A DNA stretch of 15,366 bases from Acholeplasmataceae bacterium (GTDB lineage Bacteria > Bacillota_I > Bacilli_A > ML615J-28 > CAG-698): NCBI GenBank assembly GCA_012839485.1, contig DUNF01000079.1:1-15366 (forward strand). Direction: 5' to 3'. Shown here piece after piece: positions 1-7,332 of this stretch. The notes under the pieces were generated by a model. It had not been told where the DNA came from and ran no database searches. It worked only from the letters and a program-made list of their open reading frames with translations. A program made the translations under genes and the position numbers. Numbering within the stretch: the first letter of the stretch is position 1; each line of letters opens with the position of its first letter.

Positions 1-1
1 A

Positions 2-1615
2 AGTTCAGTTTCAATAACAAGAAACAAAGATGACCAAACTAAAGCTAACTTAAGTTTTAATACTTCTTATTATGGTAATATTGGCCACGTAAAGGTGGAA
101 GATAAAACTGGCAGAGTATACTTAGATACAGTACTAAAAGATGAAGCTATGACTAGCTTTCTATTTAGTGGATTACAATTAGATGATGTAAAGGACTTTG
201 TAGTTAAGTTTAAGAAATATGACGGAACAGTAATTACAAAAGATATTCACTTTATTAACTCTTTATATTATGGAAGAATTTATGATCTTAGATTTAGTGA
301 TCAAGGAGAGAGAAACTATTCGATTATTTTTAGAGAAGAGTTAGATGGAAATGTATTAGATAAATATGAGATTTATTTTGATGATGCTTGTCAAGCAGAA
401 TATCCAGTAGGCACAAGAAGAATTAATATAACATCTGTTCCAGCTGACGTAAGAGAAATTATTTTAAAACTAAAAGCTGCAGATGGAACAATACTAGATG
501 AGTATTATTTTGATGTAGCTTTACCTGTAGCCTTAAGTGTGGGTGATGAAAGCTATGATGTAAATGTTGGTAAGACAATTGAAATTGAAGTAAGTCAAGT
601 TCCAAACCATGGTCATGAGTTAATTGTAAAGTCTGAAAGTGACAATTATAGTTATGAGATTGTAGGTAATGTATTAAAGATTACAGGTATTAATGTAGCG
701 ACAGAAAATGTAACTATAGGGTTAGTTGATAATGACGCAGAAGTGACATTTGCTTTATATATTTTAGATGCTACGCCAGGCGAATTGTTAGATTTTGAAG
801 TTGTAAGAAACAATCAAAATATTGAGGTTTCATTTACTGAAGATATTAATCCTGAATTAGTAAAAGAGTATAAAGTTTACTTTAATGATGCATTAAAAAC
901 TACTTTACAAAAAGGTGCAAATTCATATAGTTTTAAAGAAACAAAAGCAGGAACTGTTAAAGTTGAGATTATTGATAAAGATAATAATGTAGTTAAAAGT
1001 TATACTTCTCAAGTAGGTAAGTTTACTGAGTTGAGTTTAGCCCCTGCAACAAAAGACATCTATAAAGGTGATGAAATAGAAGTTGTGATTACATCTCATA
1101 CTGATAATTTAAGTGTTGAGGGATTAAGTGGTTTACAAATTAGTGCAATTACAAATAAGAAGTTTACGGTTAAAGGTTTAGCATATGGAAACTATGAAGT
1201 TAAAGTAAAGAATCTAGATACTAATGAGACTGCAACCCTTACACTAAAAGTGAAACCAAAAACTATTAATGTTGTTATTGGTGGTTTAGAAGGTAAAGAA
1301 ACAATTACAATTAATGAAAAGGTTAATTTGGTTGTAGAGGTATATTTAGATGGAGAACTTGCTACTTTAAAACCAGGAGATGTAGTATTTTCATCTAATA
1401 ATCAAAGTGTTGCAACAATCTCTAATACTGGAGTTATTGAAGCATTACAAGCAGGAGATGTTAAGATTTCAGTACAATATGGAGACATTACTAAAACTTA
1501 TAATCTTGAAGTATTAAAGAAAAAAGGTTGTAATAGTCAAGCAATTGCTTTAGTTGCTTTATTGCCTTTTGCCTTTTTAGGTTTTAGAAGAAGAGAAGAT
1601 TATTTTGAAGAATAA
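2..1615 (+). CDS. Multi-domain Ig-like surface protein with Cys/hydrophobic/Arg C-terminal tail (5' end outside window)
   Basis: The reading frame is open from base 2 with no stop, so the true start lies upstream; the GTG at 95 is internal. About 537 residues are visible. They are beta-rich, acidic and threonine/valine-rich, as in secreted adhesin or wall proteins. I see repeated Ig-like modules beginning near 530, 1028 and 1265. The last (about 1265-1516) looks like a bacterial Ig-like group 2 (Big2) domain, with SSNNQSVATIS followed by GVIEALQAGDVKISV. A fibronectin-like module may lie between about 780 and 1020. The C-terminus is KKKGCNSQA, then about 15 hydrophobic residues, then RRRED. 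This tripartite pattern resembles Cys-containing CTERM sorting tails. No catalytic domain is visible, so the role (adhesion, surface layer) is unknown. It has its own terminator and is separate from the metabolic operon. Confidence 0.85.
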   Translation, partial: SSVSITRNKDDQTKANLSFNTSYYGNIGHVKVEDKTGRVYLDTVLKDEAMTSFLFSGLQLDDVKDFVVKFKKYDGTVITKDIHFINSLYYGRIYDLRFSDQGERNYSIIFREELDGNVLDKYEIYFDDACQAEYPVGTRRINITSVPADVREIILKLKAADGTILDEYYFDVALPVALSVGDESYDVNVGKTIEIEVSQVPNHGHELIVKSESDNYSYEIVGNVLKITGINVATENVTIGLVDNDAEVTFALYILDATPGELLDFEVVRNNQNIEVSFTEDINPELVKEYKVYFNDALKTTLQKGANSYSFKETKAGTVKVEIIDKDNNVVKSYTSQVGKFTELSLAPATKDIYKGDEIEVVITSHTDNLSVEGLSGLQISAITNKKFTVKGLAYGNYEVKVKNLDTNETATLTLKVKPKTINVVIGGLEGKETITINEKVNLVVEVYLDGELATLKPGDVVFSSNNQSVATISNTGVIEALQAGDVKISVQYGDITKTYNLEVLKKKGCNSQAIALVALLPFAFLGFRRREDYFEE

Positions 1616-1633
1616 TATAGGTTAATAAAATAT

Positions 1634-1668
1634 AAAAAAGCAATACTTTTTAAAGGTATTGCTTTTTA
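1634..1668 (+). terminator. Rho-independent terminator after the surface protein gene
   Basis: The arms AAAAAGCAATAC and GTATTGCTTTTT pair perfectly around a short AT loop, and the 3' arm ends in a T run. It lies 19 bases after the stop codon at 1613-1615 and separates the surface protein gene from the glm operon. Confidence 0.9.
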
Positions 1669-1676
1669 TTTATAAC

Positions 1677-1705
1677 TTGAAGAAACAAGGTAAAAGTAGT
1701 ATAAT
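1677..1705 (+). promoter_or_regulatory. Sigma-A-type promoter of the glmS-citF operon
   Basis: TTGAAG at 1677-1682 is followed after exactly 17 bases by a perfect TATAAT at 1700-1705. The predicted transcript starts near 1712, giving a short leader of about 30 bases before glmS. No riboswitch fits in that leader. It is the only clear promoter upstream of the seven coupled genes. Confidence 0.82.
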
Positions 1706-1717
1706 ACTAGTAGTATT
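1698..1717. repeat. Overlapping dyad symmetries on the -10 box and start site (possible operator)
   Basis: AATACT-AGT-AGTATT (1703-1717) is a perfect 6-bp inverted repeat. AGTAT-A-ATACT (1698-1708) is a second dyad sharing the middle arm. Together they cover the -10 box and the predicted +1, a typical place for a repressor site. No regulator gene is in the window, and an AT-rich region can produce such dyads by chance, so an operator role is inference only. Confidence 0.4.
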
Positions 1718-1742
1718 TTAGAAGAAATGAGGAAGAAAAATA

Positions 1743-2171
1743 ATGAAGAAACCAACAATAGTTATTGGCGTTATTGGTGCCGATGTACACGCAGTAGGTA
1801 ATAAAATTATCGAATACATTTTAAAGGAAAATGGATTTAATGTAGCTAATGTAGGTGTGCTTTCTAGTCAAGAAGACTTTATCAATGCAGCTATAGAAAC
1901 TAATGCACCGATGATATTAGTATCATCGCTTTATGGTCAAGGAGAACTTGATTGTAGAGGGATGAGGGATAAATGTATTGAAGCTGGTATTCCTGATGTT
2001 ATTTTATATGTAGGTGGAAATATTGTTGTTGGGAAGCAAGACTTTAAAGATGTAGAGAAAAGATTTAAAGATATGGGATTTAATCGTGTTTTTCCACCAG
2101 GAACACCTTTTGAAGATACATTAGTTTGGGTAATAGAGGATCTAAAGGCTTTAGAAGCAAAAGGAAAATGA
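1743..2171 (+). CDS. glmS: Glutamate mutase sigma (small, cobalamin-binding) subunit
   Basis: This 142-residue protein is the B12-binding half of methylaspartate mutase (EC 5.4.99.1), which interconverts L-glutamate and (2S,3S)-3-methylaspartate by a radical carbon-skeleton rearrangement. The signature DxHxxG is present as D14-V-H16-A-V-G19; the histidine replaces dimethylbenzimidazole as the lower cobalt ligand in this family. VSSLYGQGELD and YVGGNIVVG are the other conserved loops of the Rossmann-like B12 fold. The length is normal for a free-standing subunit. A TGAGGA ribosome binding site lies nine bases before the ATG. It is the first gene of the operon, and its TGA stop overlaps the glmL ATG, so translation is probably coupled. 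Confidence 0.97.
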   Translation: MKKPTIVIGVIGADVHAVGNKIIEYILKENGFNVANVGVLSSQEDFINAAIETNAPMILVSSLYGQGELDCRGMRDKCIEAGIPDVILYVGGNIVVGKQDFKDVEKRFKDMGFNRVFPPGTPFEDTLVWVIEDLKALEAKGK

Positions 2172-3544
2172 AATATTTATTATTAGATTTTGGATCTACT
2201 TATACTAAATTAACTGCTGTTGATATAAGTAAAGCTAAAGTTATTGGCCATACAGATGCTATAACTACAATTAATACTGATATTAAAGATGGTTATCATG
2301 AATGTTTAAAAAAGTTAGAAGCTAAAGTTGGTAAGCAAAAATATGATAAGATTATTGCTTGTTCTTCAGCTGCTGGTGGATTAAAGATGGCAGCAATAGG
2401 CTTAGTTGAAAGTTTGACAGTAGAAGCAGCAAGAAGAGTTTGTCTTGGCGCAGGAGCTAAAGTTGATTTAGTTGTTTCAGGTAGAATCAATAAAAGCCAA
2501 ATGGAAGTTATTACTTCAGGTAAAATTGATATTGTTTTACTTGCGGGGGGAACTGATGGTGGAGACCGTGATACAGTACTTGAGAATGCCAAAAGGCTAG
2601 CTCAAGCAAAGGTCAAAGTTCCAATTATTTATGCAGGTAATAAAGAATGTCAAGATGATATTAGTGAGATTTTAGGTGAAGCTAAGATTAAACCTTATAC
2701 TTGTGAGAATGTAATGCCTCTTTTAAATCAATTAAATATTAAAAACACTCAAGAAGTTATTCGTGAAATCTTTATGGGTAATATTATTAAAGCTAAAGGA
2801 ATTGGAAAAATTGAAGAAGAAATAGATGAAGTTATTTTCCCAACGCCAAAAGCTGTTTTAGAAGCAGCGACATTATTAGCTGATGGATATTTAGATGAAG
2901 AAGGATTAGGAGATATTATTTTAGTTGATGTAGGTGGAGCTACAACGGATATTTATTCTATTGCTTCAGGTGTGCCATCTAAAGTTTCTGTCTTACAAAG
3001 AGGATTAGAAGAGCCTTATGCTAAGAGAACAGTAGAAGGTGATTTAGGGATGAGATATTCTGCTTTAGGTATTTTAGAAGCTTTAAGTTTAGAAGAGCGA
3101 AAGAAATATTTAAAAGATGGAATTGATATTGAAAAAGAAGCTAAAAAAAGACATGATAATATTGAGTTTTTGCCAGTAACTGATTATGATTTTAAAGTAG
3201 AAAAAGAAATGGCTAAGGTTGCTTTAGATAATGCAATCTCAAGACATGTAGGTTTTCTAGAATCTGTTTATACTCCATTTGGAGTAATGGAATATCAAAC
3301 TGGAAAAGACTTAACAAAAGTAAAGTTTGTTATTGGTACTGGTGGAGTATTAATTAATAGCAAAGATACGAAAGATATTTTAAGTTCTATTACTTATACT
3401 TTAAAAAAGCCAAATGAATTAAGACCATTAAAGAGTGAGTTTATGGTCGATAAAAGTTATATCTTATCAGCTATGGGACTATTGAGTATTGATTATCCAG
3501 AAGTAGCTTTAAAAATTATGAAAGAAGAAATTGTGAAGTTATGA
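2168..3544 (+). CDS. glmL: Glutamate mutase reactivating ATPase GlmL (MutL)
   Basis: This 458-residue ASKHA-fold (actin/Hsp70-like) ATPase lies between the two glutamate mutase subunit genes, as in clostridia. The family is thought to reactivate the mutase by exchanging damaged cobalamin. Phosphate-binding loop 1 is DFGSTYTK (residues 7-14), a second conserved loop is LLAGGTDGGD (about 124-133), and phosphate loop 2 is VDVGGATTD (about 253-261). I chose the ATG at 2168, which makes an ATGA overlap with the glmS stop and starts directly at MKYLLLDFGST. An upstream TTG at 2126 would add 14 residues unrelated to the family. It is not the DNA mismatch repair protein also called MutL. Its stop overlaps the glmE start. 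Confidence 0.95.
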   Translation: MKYLLLDFGSTYTKLTAVDISKAKVIGHTDAITTINTDIKDGYHECLKKLEAKVGKQKYDKIIACSSAAGGLKMAAIGLVESLTVEAARRVCLGAGAKVDLVVSGRINKSQMEVITSGKIDIVLLAGGTDGGDRDTVLENAKRLAQAKVKVPIIYAGNKECQDDISEILGEAKIKPYTCENVMPLLNQLNIKNTQEVIREIFMGNIIKAKGIGKIEEEIDEVIFPTPKAVLEAATLLADGYLDEEGLGDIILVDVGGATTDIYSIASGVPSKVSVLQRGLEEPYAKRTVEGDLGMRYSALGILEALSLEERKKYLKDGIDIEKEAKKRHDNIEFLPVTDYDFKVEKEMAKVALDNAISRHVGFLESVYTPFGVMEYQTGKDLTKVKFVIGTGGVLINSKDTKDILSSITYTLKKPNELRPLKSEFMVDKSYILSAMGLLSIDYPEVALKIMKEEIVKL

Positions 3545-5004
3545 AAGTAAGAAATAAAAAATGGACTGAAGAAGAATTTTTAAAAGTTAGAGAAGAAGTA
3601 TTAAAGTCGTGGAAGACTGGTTCATCTCCACTTTTAAATTTTGAGGTTTCAATTCCTTATCTAAAGAGCCTGCCAGAGAAGAAAAATATGGCTTATGTTT
3701 TAAATGAGGCTAAAAGTAAAGGTAGAACTTTAGTTCAACCTAGAGCAGGTGTAGCTAGTTTAGATAAACATATTGAACTATTACAAAAGTTAGAAAAAGC
3801 AGGAGCTGATGCTCTTCCTTCTACAATCGACTCTTACACTAGACTTAATCGTTATGAAGAAGCAGAACGTGGTTTAGAAGAAAGTAATCGTGTTGGTAAG
3901 AGTATGCTTAATGGCTTTCCGGCTGTAAATCATGGAGTTGAAGCTTGTAGGAAGGTTGTAGAAAGTGTTAATGTTCCTGTTCAAGCAAGACATGGAACAC
4001 CAGATTCAAGACTTCTAGCGGAGATTGTTCATGCAGCTGGCTTTACTTCTAATGAAGGTGGCGCTATTTCTTATAATTTACCTTATGCTAAGTCAGTGTC
4101 GTTAGAAGATACAATTTACTACTGGCAATATTGTGATCGCTTAGTTGGTTACTATGAAGATCATGGTGTTAGGTTAAATAGGGAACCTTTTGGACCATTA
4201 ACTGGAACTTTAGTTCCTCCTTGTATTACTAACGTAATTGGAATAATTGAAGCACTCTTAGCTGCTGAACAAGGAGTTAAAAACATTACTGTTGGTTATG
4301 GCGAAGGAGGGAACTTTTCTCAAGACTTAGCTGCAATTAATGCTTTACAAGATCAAACAGAATATTATTTATATAAATATGGATATAAAGATGTTGAGGT
4401 TACAACTGTATTTCATCAGTGGATGGGAGGTTTTCCTCAAGATGAATCTGAAGCTATTGGTTTAATTTCAATGGCATCAACGGTAGCTGCTTTATCAAAA
4501 GCTACAAAAATGATTTCCAAAACACCTCATGAGTCTGTAGGTGTACCTACAGCTGATGCTAACAGTATGGGTATTAAAGCATCAAAGTATATTTGCAATA
4601 TCTTAAAAGATGAACCATGCCCAGTTAGTGATAGATATTATGATGAATATTACCAAATCACTAAAGAAGTAGATTGCCTACTTGCTAAGGTTTATGAAGT
4701 TGGTGAAGGTGACTTAGCTGTTGGTGTAGTAAAAGCATTTGAATATGGAATTTTAGATATTCCTTTTGCGCCTAGTAATTATAATGCAGGTAAGGTATTA
4801 CCAGCAAGAGATAATAAAGGTGCTATTAGAATTTTAGAATTTGGTAATTTAGGTTTAGATGAAGAGATAAAAGATTTTCACAGAAGAAAATTAAAGATAA
4901 GAGGACAAGCAGAAAATAGACCAGTGTCAATGCAAATGACAATTGATGATATTACTGCTGTATCACGTCAAGAATTAATAGGTAGACCAAGAAAGGATAA
5001 ATGA
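3541..5004 (+). CDS. glmE: Glutamate mutase epsilon (large, catalytic) subunit
   Basis: This 487-residue TIM-barrel subunit binds glutamate and stacks on GlmS-bound adenosylcobalamin. Residues that appear to match the family's substrate-binding arginines are R68 (QPRAG), R101 (DSYTR) and R150 (QARHGTPD). E172 (NEGG), Y178 and Y182 fit the conserved Glu/Tyr of the active site; the correspondence is from memory of the Clostridium cochlearium enzyme. The length is as expected and no frameshift is visible. The ATG overlaps the glmL TGA by four bases, and the glmE TGA in turn overlaps the start of mal. The gene order S-L-E is the classical clostridial arrangement. I am very sure of the identity. 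Confidence 0.97.
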   Translation: MKVRNKKWTEEEFLKVREEVLKSWKTGSSPLLNFEVSIPYLKSLPEKKNMAYVLNEAKSKGRTLVQPRAGVASLDKHIELLQKLEKAGADALPSTIDSYTRLNRYEEAERGLEESNRVGKSMLNGFPAVNHGVEACRKVVESVNVPVQARHGTPDSRLLAEIVHAAGFTSNEGGAISYNLPYAKSVSLEDTIYYWQYCDRLVGYYEDHGVRLNREPFGPLTGTLVPPCITNVIGIIEALLAAEQGVKNITVGYGEGGNFSQDLAAINALQDQTEYYLYKYGYKDVEVTTVFHQWMGGFPQDESEAIGLISMASTVAALSKATKMISKTPHESVGVPTADANSMGIKASKYICNILKDEPCPVSDRYYDEYYQITKEVDCLLAKVYEVGEGDLAVGVVKAFEYGILDIPFAPSNYNAGKVLPARDNKGAIRILEFGNLGLDEEIKDFHRRKLKIRGQAENRPVSMQMTIDDITAVSRQELIGRPRKDK

Positions 5005-6248
5005 TGAAAGTAAAAGACGTTTTATTTACAAAATCTTATACAGGATTTTATTTTGATGATCAAAAAGCAATTAAAGCCGGAGCTAAAAATGATGGTTTTA
5101 ACTATTTAGGAGAGCCAAAGACTCCTGGATTTACAAAGATTAGACAAGCTGGAGAAGCTGTTTCAATTCAAATTATTTTAGAAGATGGTAGTGTTGGTTA
5201 TGGAGATTGTGCTGCTGTTCAGTATAGTGGTGCAGGTGGAAGAGATCCTTTGTTTTTAGCTGATGATGCGATTAAATTTTTAGAAAAAGAAATTAAGCCA
5301 TTACTTTTAAAAGAAGACTTTAGTGAGTTTAAGAGTTTAGCTGAAAAATATGACCATTTAGTAATTAATGGAAAAAGATTACATACTGCGATTCGTTATG
5401 GTGTAACTCAAGCTCTTTTATCAGCAGTTGCTGCTTGCCATAAAGTAACAATGGCTGAAATTGTTCGTAAGGAATATAAAATTAAAGGTAAAAAATATAA
5501 ACCAGTTCCTGTTTTTACTCAAAGCGGTGATGATCGTTATGTAAATGCAGAGAAGATGATTATTAAAGAAGCTGAGATTTTACCGCATGCTTTAATTAAT
5601 AATGTAGAAACTAAACTTGGTAAAAAAGGTGAAATCTTAAAAGAGTATTTAGTGTGGCTTAAAAATAGAATTAAAAGTTTAGGTAAACCTGGCTATAATC
5701 CAATTATTCAAATTGATGTTTATGGGACGATTGGTCTTGCTTTTAAAAACAATGTTAAGAAAATGACGGAGTATTTGATAGATTTAGAGCAAACTATTGC
5801 TCCTTTAAAATTAAGAATTGAAGGTCCAGTTGATGCTGATTGTAGAGAAGAGACGATGACTTTACTAAGAGATATCAGAATTGCTTTAGAAGCAAAGCAA
5901 AGTAAAGTAGAAATTGTAGCTGATGAATGGTGTAATACTTTAGAAGATATTAAATACTTCGCAGACAATAAAGCAGGTCATATCTTGCAAATCAAAACTC
6001 CTGACTTAGGTGGTATTAATAATACGATTGAAGCAATTCTTTATTGCAATGAAAAAGGTATTGGCTCATACTGTGGGGGAACATGTAATGAAACAGATAT
6101 TTCTTCAAAGACAACAACACAAATCGCTTTAGCATGTTCAGCAAGCCAAATCCTAGCAAAACCCGGTATGGGAGTAGATGAAGCAATAATGCTTGCACGT
6201 AATGAAATTGGAAGAGTATGTGCTATTGCTAATTGGAGAGGCAAATGA
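5001..6248 (+). CDS. mal: 3-Methylaspartate ammonia-lyase
   Basis: This 415-residue enolase-superfamily enzyme (EC 4.3.1.2) removes ammonia from 3-methylaspartate to give mesaconate, the second step of the pathway. The expected catalytic set is visible, numbered from the first Met: H196 (LPHALIN), the Mg ligands D239 (IQIDVYG), E274 (IEGP) and D308 (VADEW), and the catalytic base K332 (IKTPDLGG). Two adjacent ATGs are possible. The one at 5001 makes an ATGA overlap with glmE. The one at 5004 is better spaced (six bases) from AAAGGA at 4992-4997 and brings the metal ligands and K331 into the numbering I remember for the clostridial enzyme. The stop overlaps the citD start. Confidence 0.97.
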   Translation: MMKVKDVLFTKSYTGFYFDDQKAIKAGAKNDGFNYLGEPKTPGFTKIRQAGEAVSIQIILEDGSVGYGDCAAVQYSGAGGRDPLFLADDAIKFLEKEIKPLLLKEDFSEFKSLAEKYDHLVINGKRLHTAIRYGVTQALLSAVAACHKVTMAEIVRKEYKIKGKKYKPVPVFTQSGDDRYVNAEKMIIKEAEILPHALINNVETKLGKKGEILKEYLVWLKNRIKSLGKPGYNPIIQIDVYGTIGLAFKNNVKKMTEYLIDLEQTIAPLKLRIEGPVDADCREETMTLLRDIRIALEAKQSKVEIVADEWCNTLEDIKYFADNKAGHILQIKTPDLGGINNTIEAILYCNEKGIGSYCGGTCNETDISSKTTTQIALACSASQILAKPGMGVDEAIMLARNEIGRVCAIANWRGK

Positions 6249-6490
6249 AAGGTCAAGCTGGAACATTAGAATCTAACGATTGTTTAATTACAGTTGAAAA
6301 GAGCAGTAAGTTAGAAATCATAATTAATAGTCCAGTTGCTTACCTATACGAAGACGAAATAAAAAAGACTATTTTAGAAGTTTTAAAGAATGAAAAACAA
6401 GAGAATTTAAAGATAGTGATGGAAGATAAAGGAGCACTAGATTATACAATTAGAGCAAGATTAATTGCTGCGATAAGGAGGATGAAGTAA
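6245..6490 (+). CDS. citD: Citrate/citramalate lyase acyl carrier subunit (gamma)
   Basis: This 81-residue acyl carrier protein of the citrate lyase family carries the thioester-bound acetyl and acyl groups between the alpha and beta subunits. The N-terminal motif AGTLESND contains the serine (S10) that carries the phosphoribosyl-dephospho-CoA arm in the family. I chose the ATG at 6245, which overlaps the mal TGA and is preceded by GGAGAGG. A TTG at 6233 would lie inside mal and next to the ribosome binding site. Because it sits directly after glutamate mutase and methylaspartate ammonia-lyase, the complex probably cleaves (S)-citramalate (EC 4.1.3.22) rather than citrate. Sequence alone does not distinguish the two. 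Confidence 0.93.
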   Translation: MKGQAGTLESNDCLITVEKSSKLEIIINSPVAYLYEDEIKKTILEVLKNEKQENLKIVMEDKGALDYTIRARLIAAIRRMK

Positions 6491-7332
6491 TGAGAAGAAG
6501 TTTACTTTTTGTTCCTGGGGATAATCCGGGGATGCTTCAATCAGCTGGGGTTTATAATGCTGATTCAATAATCATTGACTTAGAAGACTCAATTTCTCTT
6601 CCAAATAAAGATAGTGCTCGTATATTAGTAAATGAGTTTTTAAAAGACCATAAATTAAAAAAGGAAGTAATTGTAAGAATTAATAGTTTTGATAGTCCTT
6701 ATTATAAAGAAGATTTAGAACTATTAGTTTCTGATAACATTGATACGATTTTACTTCCTAAAGCTAATTTAGAAAATACTGTAAAACTAGATGCAATGCT
6801 TTCTAAACTAGAACACGAGAAAAAACTTAAAAAAACAATTAAAATTATTCCTTTAATTGAACAAGTTGCATCATTATTAGAAGTAGAAGAGATTGCTTTA
6901 TTAAACAGAGTTGATGGTATTTTACTTGGAGCTGAAGATTTAACTACTGATATGGGAGTTGAAAGAACGAAAAAAGGTTTAGAAATTTTCTATCCGAGAG
7001 CTAAAGTAGCTATGGCATGTATTAATGCAGGGATTGAGGCAATTGATACTCCATTTACTGATACGAGAGATTTTATCGGTTTAGAAGAAGATTGTCATAT
7101 GTCGAAGGGTTTAGGGTTTAAAGCTAAATCAGCGATTCATCCTAATCATATTGACATTATTAATAATGTCTATTCACCTTCTAAAGAAGAAATTGTTTAT
7201 GCAATTCAAGTTTTAGAAATGGCTAAAACTAATAAAGGTGCATTTAGTATTAATAATAAGATGATTGATAAACCAGTTATTGAAAGAGCTAAAAAGACAA
7301 TTGAAAATGCTAAGGCATTTGGGTTAATCTAA
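6490..7332 (+). CDS. citE: Citrate/citramalate lyase beta subunit (acyl-ACP lyase)
   Basis: This 280-residue CitE/HpcH-type TIM-barrel lyase splits the acyl-ACP intermediate. In this context that is citramalyl-ACP, giving pyruvate and acetyl-ACP. Recognisable blocks are the N-terminal RRSLLFVPGDNP, IIDLEDS (about 28-34), VRINS (62-66), LLPKAN (88-93), PLIEQ (121-125), LLGAEDLTTDMG (145-156) and AIHPNH (215-220). The acidic residues in LED and GAED and the arginine in VRIN are the usual Mg and substrate contacts. A strong AAGGAGG at 6475-6481 lies eight bases before the ATG, which overlaps the citD stop by one base (TAATG). The length is slightly below the usual 290 or so but nothing conserved is missing. 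Confidence 0.95.
   Translation: MRRSLLFVPGDNPGMLQSAGVYNADSIIIDLEDSISLPNKDSARILVNEFLKDHKLKKEVIVRINSFDSPYYKEDLELLVSDNIDTILLPKANLENTVKLDAMLSKLEHEKKLKKTIKIIPLIEQVASLLEVEEIALLNRVDGILLGAEDLTTDMGVERTKKGLEIFYPRAKVAMACINAGIEAIDTPFTDTRDFIGLEEDCHMSKGLGFKAKSAIHPNHIDIINNVYSPSKEEIVYAIQVLEMAKTNKGAFSINNKMIDKPVIERAKKTIENAKAFGLI

Noticed and set aside
95..97. GTG at 95 as the start of the first gene
   Set aside because: The frame is open back to base 2 and there is no ribosome binding site; the gene simply enters from outside the window.
2126..2167. Upstream TTG start for glmL
   Set aside because: The added residues come from the glmS coding end and do not resemble the family N-terminus; the ATGA overlap at 2168 fits the operon pattern.
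1743..2171. Possibility that the B12-binding protein is a methylmalonyl-CoA mutase domain or corrinoid protein
   Set aside because: Its size, the exact S-L-E gene order and the adjacent methylaspartate ammonia-lyase identify glutamate mutase.
2296..2592. Minus-strand open frame inside glmL, and similar ones in mal, citF, murI and queG
   Set aside because: They lack ribosome binding sites and recognisable families, and lie opposite conserved coding sequence.
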